Assembly: GCA_905147135.1 (NCBI GenBank)
Contig: LR990041.1
Location: 14,941,907-15,005,906 of the forward strand
Direction of reading: 5' to 3'
Origin: Blastobasis lacticolella
Lineage: Eukaryota; Arthropoda; Insecta; Lepidoptera; Blastobasidae
DNA length: 64,000 nucleotides
Part shown: positions 43,296 to 53,850 of the stretch, in pieces
Position numbering within the stretch: the first letter of the stretch is position 1
Layout: every line of letters begins with the position of its first letter
Notes under the pieces: generated by a model
The model's input: the letters and a program-made list of their open reading frames with translations, nothing else
The model's database searches: none
What the model was told of the DNA's origin: nothing
Made by a program: the position numbers and the translations under genes

Positions 43296-43496
43296 ATACC
43301 TGCTTTTTGTATACTGTGTTCTTTGTCAATAAATATATTAATAATTTGTAAATACATAATAAATCGCGAAATATATAAATATAAGTGAAAGCATCAACTA
43401 ATGAGTAGTAAGTGTGTACTTACATACATGTATCCGGGGCGCACCATGAGAACCCCCACCACGCGTTGTTTACCTGCAGTCAACCGAGACCGTCGT

Positions 43497-43724
43497 CAAG
43501 GCATTTAGGTATTCAGCCTACATTTCGCCGTGTCTCAACGCCCGACAAAAATTTAAAAAATAAAAGTGTTGCATAATTAATAAAACGTTATTTTACGTTA
43601 CAGCTATAATAAAATTAGTATGGGATATGTTGTATCGAATAGCAATTTTTTAAAATTTTATAGACTGGCGTGAAAAAAGTGTCTCGAAATGTGTTTTCGA
43701 ATATGAAATTGGAACATTACGCTA
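43497..43724 (+). mobile_element. MITE family A, copy 3 (interrupted)
   Basis: Matches the right-hand half of copies 1 and 2 (attcagcctacatttcgccg, gttattttacgttacagct, ggaacattacgcta). Its last bases tatgagtgtagataaa are displaced to 46746-46761 by the 3-kb insertion. Confidence 0.85.
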
Positions 43725-46700
43725 TAGGCCAGTCAAATCTTACAAAAAAATGGCCCTAAAACGCAAAGTGCGATGTAACGCTGAATTTTTGGTATGTTAT
43801 TTGGACCCCATAAGAGAGTGTGAAACTACATTTTGCAAGCAAAAAAAAATTGTGCTTCCTGCGTAATACGTGAAAAACTGCGAAATTTTCGGTCTTTTTT
43901 TACTTTCTGGTATAAAAATAAAAAACTATGCATTTTTCGACCAATGAAGCTCAATGGTTTATAAAGTTCATTATATTTTCCACTATTTAAGCTCAAACGC
44001 AGCTCTACAAAATGTACAGTGACCAAGTTATGGCTCTTCGAAGATGGTCAATTTTTCCGGAAAATTTACAATTTTAAGTTTTGCTCCCGTCCGGAGCAAA
44101 TTATTGATAAAATCGCTAGTCCTATGATAAAAGTAACTAAAGGAAAGTTGTAGTACATTTAATTTACTTTCATTTAAGTAGAAAACGAACTAAGTGAGAC
44201 TAATAGTTTACTTACAATCTTGTAATGGTTTTTTGAAGAATTCTGTGAATACTTATTTGTGTGAATGGTACCAAAGTACTTATGCTATGCTTGTTAGAAA
44301 TTACGTTTCATAATAATAAAATACCATCACAAGGTGCCAATCAGCTTCCGAGACCGTTCTATCAGTCTCAGGGTCCAGTGGAAGATATTTGATTCGAGCG
44401 ATTCAATAACTAAACCCAGGGCCGTTTGTATGTTAGTTTGAAGTTGCTTAGTTTTACCATGGGTTACTGACATTCTACCGAGTTCTATTGAAATCGTAAT
44501 ATTGTATTTTTTTTTACATTACTTGGCTTTAGTGTTGTATCTACATTCATACAACGACGACATTATGGCCTTCAAGGAACAAGCCTCTATAAACGAATTC
44601 TCGACACCACTGGCAGGCTAGGTAGAACAGTCGCTAGCGTAGGTAGTAAGTACGCTTTATGGCGCCTTAAACTAAAAAAATGATGGTTTCATTAGATGGT
44701 TTCATGTGCACTTTCCTCCAAAGTAATAGTGTTGAAGTCGTACTGAAGGGTGACGTAAAAATGGATTCAACTACGTCGATAGAGGCGCGTTGCTTGGTCA
44801 AATACGATCTAAGCTGCCAGCCGCTTATAAGTTGATGCGGCAATGCTACAAAAAGCCGAGCAATCTTATATACAAAGGCTACCTCTTGCAATCAGTAGTC
44901 GGCTGCCAGCAATAGGCGACTCTCGAGAAGCTAAATTCTAAATTTAACGTGTGGTAGTACGAGCTACTTAGAACACGGGATCCTACGAGGGGATGCGAAC
45001 ACGGTTTTACAGGATTTTCAGCTCCTCATGCGCGAGTAGAGGGTGATTGGTGTGCAGTCCGAGGGCTGGGATCATTTCTGCAGGTTTTGACGCTATTGCT
45101 ATTACAATGTCGTCGACAAAGCGTGACTTCACCTTCTAGGTAGATTTAATTAATCCCTCTCGGACTTCATTAAAGAAAAAATTCAAATTCTATTGTTGTG
45201 TTTTGCGGTGTTGTCAACAATACAGTGAAACATATTCTTATATTTTAATTCTTAACATAAATCTCGATGGATATGGAGGTCTAGGCGTTAGGAAAGTTTC
45301 AGATGTGTCCCTGTCAGCTTTTCTGTCCTCGGTGCATAATTCACAGTATCCAGTGTAGAAGTTATTATCTAAACTAGGGACTTTTATTACGGCGTATTCT
45401 ATAGAGGCCAAATAAATGCCTTTGGCATGAGGCTTTTCCGGAGGCCGAGCTCCCGAAAAATTCCTGTTCCCAGCGGCTATGGGGCGAGCCTCGCTGCAGA
45501 TTGGTGCGGAGCAATCTTTTAAGCGCACCAACCAACTCTGCAGAGCGTGCCCGTTTGCTGGCTGCTGGCGAGTGTAAATTGGGTCTCTAACTTCAGGCAA
45601 TGTCTTCTAAAAATATTGGGACACTTCTCGACCGCGTTACGCACTATATCATCCGCCGGGCCTTCACCTCCGCTGGAGCACCCGCTAAGCTTGAGCCAGG
45701 TGGTTTGGCCCATGATGACGGTAAGAGGCCCGGCCTCCCGTGTGTGAGCTGGTGGTGAGTGACACTCCCGCCCTGGGAGCTGGGACGACGTTTGGTCAGG
45801 GACACCAAGTGTAGCGATACCCTTGCACAGTTCCATCTTCCAGTAACGGCCCGATGCCGTCTCAACTGAAAGTGTGAAACGGCGCAAGTGTTGGTGGAAA
45901 CCACATATTTACGCCGTTTGGTGTAGAAACCCTTGAATTCTAGTATCCATGCGCACTCTCCCTATTTCGGGAGCTAGCTAAGCGCTTGGTCGATATTACT
46001 AAAGACCCATAGGGCTGACTTCCACGGGGGACAATACGGCCAGCCTTCTGAGCAGCATTCCTAATAGTTCTAATACCGTGGACCTTGGACAAAATAAGTG
46101 ATTGTTTTATTAAGTTAGTTGTTATTTGTAATTTGTATTATGTCAGATGAGTATTCATAATTTGTATTATGTCAGATAAGTATTCATAATATGTATAATT
46201 GTTATTCCTGCCTTAATAAATACTTTATTATTCAAAAATACATTTTTTCGTTCTCCTCGTTTTTTTAAGATTGTGAATGAACCATTAGTCTCACATAGTT
46301 CGTTCTGTACATCATTTAAAGCAAATTAAATGTACTACAACTCCCTTTTAATTTTTTTTATAATAGAACTAGCAATTTTACCAATAATTTGCTCCGGACA
46401 GGAGCAAAACCTAAAATTGTAGTTTTTCGGGAAAAATAGACTATCTTTAAAGAGTCATAACTTGGTTGCTATACGCTTTATAGAGCTGTGTTTGGGCTTA
46501 AATCCTTGCAAATTTAAGCTATTAAGCTTTGTTGGTCGAAATATGCATAGTTTTTTTATTTTTAGACCTGAAAGTGAAAAAAGTCCCGAAATTTCGCAGT
46601 TTTTCACGTATTACGCAGGAAGCACAATTTTTTTTTGCTTGCAAAATGTAGTTTTACACTCTCTTAAGGGGTCCAAATAACATATCAAAAATGCAGCGTT

Positions 46701-46742
46701 ACATCGCGCTTTGCGTTTTAGATGTAAGATTTGACTGGCCTA
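43725..46742. mobile_element. 3-kb long-TIR DNA element nested in MITE A
   Basis: The ends TAGGCCAGTCAAATCTTAC (43725) and GTAAGATTTGACTGGCCTA (46742) are perfect inverted repeats. The similarity continues inward for roughly 470-500 bp (43725-44220 against 46270-46742; landmarks cgtaatacgtgaaaaactgc and gtccggagcaaattattg). The direct repeat CTA (43722-43724 and 46743-46745) is the likely TSD. The interior has no complete transposase. A decayed RT-like frame (VDDIVIAIASKPAEMIP) lies on the minus strand at about 45118-45010. Open minus-strand frames at 45238-45904 are unrecognised. The superfamily is unknown. Confidence 0.85.
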
Positions 46743-46761
46743 CTATGAGTGTAGATAAAAG
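46743..46761 (+). mobile_element. MITE family A, copy 3, displaced end
   Basis: The CTA duplication and then tatgagtgtagataaa, completing the interrupted copy. Confidence 0.85.
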
Positions 46762-46767
46762 TATTTA

Positions 46768-46878
46768 AGTAGTTTATCAGTTATCTAGCACCCATAGCAC
46801 AAGCTTTGCTTAGTTTGGGGCTAGATGGCGCTGTGTGAATTTGTCCACGAATATTTATTTATATTTATATTTAATAAT
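46768..46878 (+). mobile_element. LINE 3'-tail fragment with simple repeat
   Basis: tagcacccatagcacaagct, tggggctagatggcgctgtg and a (tttata)n-like end. A widespread lepidopteran LINE tail type. No coding sequence. Confidence 0.55.
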
Positions 46879-47148
46879 AATTTGATTGACATTTGACTAC
46901 AACAGTGATCCCAACCAAAAGCAATGGCCCATCAATACTACCAATCAACCTACAAATTATTCAAATCAGATCAGTAATGTTCTCAAAACAGCTGGGGACC
47001 AAAGTGGCAAGAATAAAAGGAGCTGTATGAAAAGAGTTGTGGATATAGGTATGCGAAGCTAGGGAGTTGTGACAGAACAAAGCAAAATGGCGGTTTATAG
47101 TCTCTGCCTACCTCACCTGTGGGACACAGGCGTGAGCTTTATGTATGT

Positions 47149-47240
47149 ACGTTGGCTGGTCCAAAAGTTTTTAGTCAACGGCTGGTTATACATGCTATTG
47201 TTTTAATTATTGTATCGTTTGATACCAAACACGATAGATT
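47149..47240 (+). mobile_element. Mariner-relic terminus, copy 2
   Basis: tacgttggctggtccaaaag and the following caacggctggttatacatgc match the right terminus of 10809-11952. The copy is truncated after about 90 bp. Confidence 0.75.
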
Positions 47241-47462
47241 TCCGAAAAAAAAAGTCGAATCCCATATAAAAAATTAAAGTCAATATTACTGCCCCCCATG
47301 GGAATATTTTTAGGAACTACCGGTCAAAATGATTGTTTTAACCTAAAGTTCCCGTGTACCAAACGGCTATCCTATACATCGATTTGCGGTTTTTTTTCAC
47401 GTAGCTCGACCACTAAGTCACCCTTATAGGTATTAGGGTGACTGAGAGGTTACACTGTCTGT

Positions 47463-47690
47463 ATACGTTGGCTGGTCCAAAAGTTTTTAGTTAACGACTG
47501 GTTATACATGCTATTGTTTTCATTTTTGTAACGTTTAAAGGCAAATTTTATTAAAAACTCCTTGGTCAAAAATCAATAGCCGGCGACCATTACTTATTTT
47601 TTTATCGAATATTTAAAAAAACATGTATGTCCATTCAATTTTACAAACTAAGTAGATAACTAATAACGCGATATACGTATCTTGGTACTT
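47463..47690 (+). mobile_element. Mariner-relic terminus, copy 3
   Basis: Begins tacgttggctggtccaaaag and continues about 200 bp through gccggcgaccattac and acatgtatgtccattcaa, matching the inner part of the TIR of 10809-11952. The opposite end is not found. Between copies 2 and 3 a small hairpin (agtcacccttata/tagggtgact) lies at 47416-47443. Confidence 0.75.
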
Positions 47691-48370
47691 ATCTTCGTCT
47701 TTAGATTACGATAGCAAATACATAGTTATAGGTAAGTGTTAGAAAAATATTTTCCTAAGTATAAAGGCCTTGCCACATACAAAGCTCGGCGCGAGCGCGG
47801 CGTGAGCGCGGTGCGATATTTGCTAGGCAACCATCGCGCGGCGCGATAGTTGCTAGGCAACCATCGCGCGGCGCGTTATTTGCTAGGCAACCATCGCGCG
47901 GCGCGATGGTTGCCTAGCAAATATCGCACCGCGCTCGCGCCGAGCTTTGTATGTGGCAAGGCCTTTATTGACTAGCCGTTTAACTTCTCTGCGGCTATCA
48001 TCCGCATTTCGGATATTTGTAAACAATCTTCCCTAATCAATTTTCCCGCTAGAACCTATCATTTCCCTGGGATAAAAAGTAGCGTTTCTTACTCAGTGAC
48101 CAGTAGCATTGTATTTGTGAATTTTTATTAAAAATCGGTACACAGTTATTAGTTAATTCGATACAAACAAACAAAATTTTAAAAAATCTTTACATACTTA
48201 TATACAATATTAGTATATACGATATCATGTTTATTTGAAATCTAAACTAATTTCATACTATATTGTGTGTGGGTTATAGTTATACCTACTGTAGTTTTTC
48301 TGTTACTCTATGCTAATGTATGCTCACTGGATTGATCAGACAACAATTTTCTATGCCGCGATAACCTAAA
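47685..48370. repeat. Dispersed repeat F, copy 1 (with palindrome insert)
   Basis: Contains ttttcctaagta, ttgactagccgttta, cagtgaccagtagcattgta and ttatttgaaatctaaactaa. It matches 48500-49020 apart from the 206-bp palindrome at 47762-47967. The downstream half overlaps repeat D type sequence. Confidence 0.7.
47762..47967. mobile_element. 206-bp GC-rich palindrome, MITE-like
   Basis: Ends taaaggccttgccacataca and tgtatgtggcaaggccttta. The arms of about 85 and 65 bp fold on each other. Between them tgctaggcaaccatcgcgcg is repeated directly three times (about 47820-47905), then once inverted. The related repeat at 48536 (cctaagtattattgactagcc) lacks it and shows the unoccupied site. Confidence 0.88.
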
Positions 48371-48499
48371 GACATTTTGTGTACCTATATAACCCAAACC
48401 CATGGCTAATAAAACGGTTCTTTCAAAAAACACCATCTTTCATTCCAAGCCTTTAGGTTAAGCGCCCTACAACATTACCTTAAAATTTTAAACATTACA

Positions 48500-48879
48500 T
48501 TACATAGTTATTGGGTAAGTATTAGATAAATATTTTCCTAAGTATTATTGACTAGCCATTATACCTCTCAGCGGCTTTCACTTGCGCGCAGTTCGGATCA
48601 GTATTATATAAATATTTTCCTAAGCATTATTAGCTAGCCGTTATACTTCTCAGCGGCTTTCACCTGCGCGTAGTTCGGATCTCTGTAAACAATCATCACC
48701 AATCTATTTTCCTGCGGGAACATATTGTTTTCCCGGGATAATAGTAGCCTATGTTACTCATTGACCAGTAGCAATGTATTAGTGAAAGAATTGTTAAACT
48801 CAGTCCAGTTTTTGAGTTAATTCGTCACAAACAAACAAAAATAAATATTTTTCTTTACATGCATATCATATTAGAATAA
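48500..48879. repeat. Dispersed repeat F, copy 2 with internal duplication
   Basis: Within it ttttcctaagtattattgac..cagcggctttcac..gttcggatc is duplicated in tandem (48528-48599 and 48611-48680). The block ccgggataatagtagcctat, common in lepidopteran repeats, follows. Confidence 0.7.
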
Positions 48880-49345
48880 ATTATATCATGTTTATTTGAA
48901 ATCTCTAAATTAATTTCATATTATATTGTCAGTGCATGGGTTATAGTTATACTTTGAGTTATACGTAAGTACTGTAGTTCTTCTGTTACTCTGTGCTAAT
49001 GTATGCTCACTGCACACAACAACTTTATAGGTACCTACCTACGACTTACGAGACAGGGGAGTTACCTCTCGATGTTTTGTCTGCCCGCGCGGCGCGTTGA
49101 TAGCGCCGTGCTATGCGTCATCCGCTATATTCTGCCAACCCATGTATGCCACATCATACATAACAAGTTTTTATTTTATTTTACGCAGTGACAAACTAGC
49201 AGCCAGTCCACCTGATTTTAAGCAATAACTGCCACCCATAACAGCTACGATTCATGAATTAAGGTTGCTGGCAACAAAAATGTGGAACCGCAGCTGCTTT
49301 ATCACTGTGAGGACTGTGATGAAATGGCTCATGTCTGAAATTGCG
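48880..49345 (-). repeat. Dispersed repeat D, minus copy
   Basis: Reverse complement of 37195-37650, about 11.5 kb away. ctgcccgcgcggcgcgttga and ctacgacttacgagacaggg are the best preserved blocks. Confidence 0.8.
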
Positions 49346-49470
49346 CTGGCTACCTTATCCTTCAAACCGGAACACAACAATGCAAGCATTGTTGCTTGTC
49401 GGCAGAAATAGATGAGGCGGTGGTATTCACCCAGACGGACTCCTCAGGTTCGACAGAGTCCTGCCATCTG
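49346..49470. mobile_element. LINE/SINE 3'-end scrap
   Basis: ctaccttatccttcaaaccg, tgcttgtcggcagaaataga and gaggcggtggtattcaccc form a recurrent lepidopteran retroposon 3' segment. Non-coding. Confidence 0.5.
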
Positions 49471-50261
49471 ATATTTAAACTGAGTTGTATAATCAATACT
49501 AGGTACATGCAGGCAAGGTTTAGTTTGTTGTCGAGACTCTCGAGCTTGAGTCTCCAATGGGCGACAGTAGGCTAGGTATGTGCCTAGCATGGACTTCAGT
49601 ACTTTTTGAAACCTACATTATTACATACCTACATATTTATAATCGTTACTAGACACATCGCACGGAACATAAAAGGGATAATGTTGTAAGTAGGGTCGCC
49701 AAAAAGTTTCAAGAAGAATACAGGAGATTTAATTTAGTGTGTCTAAAAGTGATATCCATTTAAAAATATAGTACTATTTAGTTTTCAAGTTCTATGTTTA
49801 CAAGTTGGTTTAATTTTATAGTTTTACAGTGCAGAGTCACTTAATAATGTGACCAGATTTCTGAAATCGATTTTTGCGTTATATTTAGATGAACACTCCT
49901 TTTTATCGTAATAGGAAGCACAGTGTTTTGATAGATCTGGATAGGTGTTTCTGAATCGGAACCAGAACTACTGTAGTTTTGTAGTTAAAGAAAATTATGA
50001 AAAGTAAGAAGTTTACTGTAAAACTTGTACTACTAATGTAAGTCCAATACACAAAAATTGTTATTGTCAACTGGTTGTGATTTAAGAAAACTTATACTAT
50101 GTTTCATCTGATTTGGTACTAGCATTCATACAATACGCAGGTCATTTAAAACGGTAACGCGGGCAAAAGCTAAATTTTCATAAAAAATATTTCCACGAGG
50201 ACGATGTGGCTGGCAAAAGCTAGTTATGTATACTAACGAAACTGTGTTGCTGTTGTTACAG
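49471..50261. other. Unassigned AT-rich region before exon candidate
   Basis: No gene. It could be intronic relative to the exon candidate at 50262. Ends in a T/G-rich tract and ttgttacag. Confidence 0.4.
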
Positions 50262-50474
50262 GTCATGTCATTTTCAAGGAATATGAACGAGGATCTTATG
50301 AATTTCCCTATGAAAGACATGTTTCGCAATGGCGGTGGCGATCCTTGGAGTTCGCCGAAACTGCCGAAACTTGAGGGACCCCATACGAATGTGGCTCGGA
50401 ACTCCGGACCCCGTTCCGACGTCAATACGAATACTAAAGATCACGTGTTGCTGCCATGTCCAGAAAATAAGACG
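50262..50474 (+). other. Phase-0 host exon candidate, 71 codons
   Basis: An acceptor-like gctgttgttacag (AG at 50260-50261) and a donor-like acg|gtaatt (GT at 50475-50476) bound exactly 213 bp, that is 71 whole codons without a stop. The peptide is hydrophilic and protein-like: VMSFSRNMNEDLMNFPMKDM, GGGDPWSSPKLPKLEGP, VARNSGPRSDVNTNTK, HVLLPCPENKT. No transposon similarity is apparent. The flanking AT-rich DNA looks intronic, and the frame closes at 50523 within it. I do not recognise the protein. It could be an orphan exon of a host gene that spans beyond the window or a stranded pseudogene exon. Confidence 0.42.
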
Positions 50475-51614
50475 GTAATTCTAGAATTTTACAAATATGA
50501 CTTAGGAGTGGTTGTAATAAACTAGTCATCAAATAATTAAATAATCATCAAAACAGTCCAAAGGTTTACTGCTGGACTTGAGCCTCCTCCACATTAGTGG
50601 AAGGCATTGCCTTAGTCTCCATGCATGGGTTGGATAGCAGAATTTTCTTTTGAAAAACAGTCAAAAGGAAAAGCTGCTACCTGCTGTTTACGGAAGTAAT
50701 ACATGTCCTGCCTCTATGACAATAGTCGCCCTTTTGGAATTTTTTGTAAAGGAACTGCAATGGGTTACCACACTTGCTACAGATTTTTTGTATGTGTCCG
50801 AGTACATCTATATTTTACTATGAAATTAGTAAATAACCGTACGGCATGGGCCCACCTGATTTTAAAGGTGAGCTCTCGAAGCTAGCGTTAGTGGCGTCAG
50901 TGACGTCGCGTCAGGATTAGGAACGCCGCGACAGAGCGGCAGATAAATGTAGGCAATATGGAAATGTATGGAACGACATTCATGCGCAGCGTCAGTGACC
51001 ATGACACGGCTGGCGGCAGTGTGGCTGAGGCATTCAAACACGCGCTCAGACATCCCGCAAGTGGGTACTGTCGCTGTGTCTACGTGTATTTTGAGGTTAT
51101 AACTAAACAAAGAACATTACTAAAAAGTCATAGACAAAAAGTCCAGAATCGCCAACAACAAAATGAATAAAAATGGGTACACTATAGAAAACTCATCACG
51201 TTTTTAAAAAATCAGCCTCTTAAACCATGAAGTATTACCAGTTATTATACTGTATGAGAATCATACTTTCATTGGTTTTTTTTTAATTTTATTTTAAAAC
51301 AATCACTTTAATAAATGTTAATACTTATATTTTAAAATGTTAAAAATATACCTGAAATTAATATATATTTTAATACTTCGTAATAACATAAATAAATTGC
51401 TGTGATTGCGATTTGAATAATTCTTTTTGTGTTTAATTCGCTATAATATAGGGGTCCTTCAAACTTAAGAAAAAAAGGCAAAGTAGTAGGCTACTTTACC
51501 CCCTATCTACCCTTATTTTCTTTCGTACGAACCACCCATGTATTATAACCTACAAAACAAAAAAGAATTATTCAAATCGGTCTAGCCGTTTTCGAGTTAT
51601 AGCGAGACTAGCGC
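50475..51614. other. Non-coding with repeat scraps
   Basis: An RTE 3'-UTR-like scrap (ccagcagtaaacct type) lies near 50555-50640. A GC-richer block at 50860-51075 (gtcagtgacgtcgcgtcagg, catgcgcagcgtcagtgacc) has the look of a MITE but no clear ends. The rest is AT-rich. Confidence 0.4.
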
Positions 51615-53260
51615 GGTGAAGTGCTTGAAGTGATTGCTCCCGAATTGCGTCCGGTACTAACGTGCCTCTTTGCACTTTCATACTCCACTAGGATAGTCCC
51701 ATCTTCATGGAAGACTGCCCACGTGCACCCTGTGCCCAATAGGGCGACAGATCAGCCCCATCGAATTACATGCTTATTACCTCCCTTCTCTCTAAGCTGA
51801 CTGTGCGGTGTTTCCGGGTGGTAAATGCGCCCACTGAAAACCAGCGTTGTGGTACGCGTCAAGCGGCCAGAACATTATGCTGAGGGGGTCCAGTTGCACT
51901 GGAAGCCTCGACACGGAGTTTTAACAATGCCACTGGGAATAGTTAACTGTAGGTAGGTACATTTATTATTATTATTCTGCTATTTTATTTTTTAACTTAA
52001 TTTTTTTTATTGTACGTGGTTTCGTGGTGTCTACGTGCAATAAATGTCTTCTTTCTTTCTTTCTTTCTAAGGTGATGGAGCGAGTAACAAACACACAGCT
52101 CCTTAGTTACATAGAAGAACACGATCTTGAACGACCGTCAATATTGTTTCCGACATTTTCCCTCAACGGGTGATCTTCTAGTGTATCTAACACACCGTTG
52201 GGCTTTAGCTGTTGAGCGTCAAGGTGACGCACTGGCTGTTGGCCTCGATATGGCGAAGGCGTTCAATCGGGTCTGGCATAGGGGTTTTCTTTCGAAGTTA
52301 GCATCATACGGGCTTCCCGAGGGATTGTGCAATTGGGTAACTATCTTTTTGTCCAGGAGATGCATCAAAGCCGTAGGTGACGGCTGTTGCTCCAATAGCT
52401 TTGCACATTAACGCTGGTGTCCCACAAGGCTCGGTGCTGTGTCCCACAAGGCTCGGTGCTGTCTCCAACTCTGTTCCTCTTTAATATCATTGATATACCG
52501 TCAATGGACGCGCTGTGCATTAATTGCTATGTGGATGACAGTACTGGAGACACCATTTATACGGGTCGTGCCAATATCCCTCGTGCCATAGTGGAGGAAA
52601 GTCGCGAAGTACTTATTGTGTCTAAAAGCGAGAGTATTTTATCTAAAATCTCCGATTGGGGACGACTAAATCTAGTCCAATTCAACCCCACTAAGACACA
52701 AGTATGCGCGTTCACCGTCAAGAAAACTCTATTCGTTGTACCTCCTCAGTTCCAGGATGCACCCCTTGCTATCTCTAAGAGCATACATATCTTAGGTGTT
52801 GACATCTCCAGTGACGTGCAGTTTCGCAGTAATTTGGAAGAAAAGCTCGTATCCAAAAAGCTGGTTATGCTTAATTGATCAAAGCAATTTCGGGGCAACG
52901 ATTTCTCCTTTACAAGGCTCAAGTCAGACCCCATTTAGAGTATTTCTATCATCTATGGGCGGGAGGGATATCAGCTTGGTCCTTGTGACTCGACCCAAAA
53001 GCGCGCTGTGAGAATTGTCGATGATACCATGCTCACAAGTGGTATTGAGCCGCTGAGCCCGAGGACGGATTTCGCCTCCCTTTGTGTGTTCTATCGCTTG
53101 TACAACGGTGTTTGTTCTCAAGAACTGTTTGACATAATGCCTACAGCTACATTCTATCATCGCACCGCTCGCCACTGACAGGGAGTTCATCCTCACACCT
53201 TGGAGCCAAATTGGTCGCGAACTGTTCGGTTCCAAAAGAACTTTCTCCCACACAAACTGT
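51615..53260 (+). pseudogene. Jockey-group LINE RT remnant, split by SINE
   Basis: Upstream of the SINE: EVIAPELRPVLTCLF and IVPSSWKTAHVHPVP. Downstream of it: KVMERVTNTQLLSYIEEHDL, DRQYCFRHFPSTGDLLVYLT, VGLDMAKAFNRVWHRGFLS and AGVPQGSVLSPTLFLFNI. Then comes CYVDDSTGD, where the family has YADDST (an altered active-site box), followed by LNLVQFNPTKTQVCAF and ISKSIHILGVDIS. A 20-bp segment (gtcccacaaggctcggtgct) is duplicated at 52420-52460. Several frameshifts follow before KAQVRPHLEYF (about 52915). It is 5'-truncated, inactive, and older than the SINE it contains. Confidence 0.8.
51798..52068 (+). mobile_element. SINE family E, plus copy in LINE
   Basis: Starts tgtgcggtgtttccgggtgg and ends in (tttc)n at about 52048-52066. 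The duplicated target is tctaagctga on the left (about 51788) and tctaaggtga on the right (about 52066), interrupting the LINE codons for SKVMERV. Inverted relative to 42975-43295. Confidence 0.82.
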
Positions 53261-53670
53261 AGGATCTCTCTTGTCTTATTTTATTACTTACGGTTATGAG
53301 GACTCCTGTTTTAACATTGGTTCAGCATGTTGAATACTTTTTATAGTATAATATCGTTTTTAAGGGTATCTTTATATTTGGCCCTTCAGGCTCTGATTGC
53401 TCATCATTCCTCCCTGGAAAATTAAGTCTATTCTGTAAAATCAGACTACGTTGTAACTACGTTATACTAATGTTTTTATCCAAATAGAATTTTGTAGTAT
53501 GTAGGGTTCAACCCTGACTTGTGTATTTGGATGCGACTATTACTTTAAATGGTTTACGAATTATGTATTTCTAGACGTACTTGTTTGTTCTGTTAATTCA
53601 TTTTCTTTTGGCTTTGAATACGTATTTTCTATTATAATGTTATTATACATTAATATCTGGTATAAATATT
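53261..53670. other. Unassigned AT-rich segment
   Basis: No gene. Probably the degraded 3' part of the LINE or spacer. Confidence 0.4.
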
Positions 53671-53850
53671 GTTAAATCTGCTTAATCCTCAATACTCCGT
53701 ACAGAGACGTGCCGTACAAATTGTCGACGATCCTATACAAACAAACAAGTTAGAACCACTGGCTAACCGAAGGGACTTTGGCTACCTGTGTGTGTGTGTT
53801 CTATCGGCCGTACAATGGGGAGTATTTCGAGGAACTTGTTATTCCGGGTT
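53671..53850 (+). pseudogene. LINE C-terminal scrap
   Basis: YSVQRRAVQIVDDPIQTNKL and EPLANRRDFGYLCVC match the C-terminal segment of Jockey-group LINEs (QRRAVRIV.., LEPL..RRDF). About 60 codons, then a shift. The last third is also the first part of the inverted repeat shared with 59161. Confidence 0.6.

Noticed and set aside
45238..45600. DBF4-type zinc finger (GYCELC)
   Set aside because: Only a five-residue resemblance. The His pair of that finger is absent at the expected spacing.
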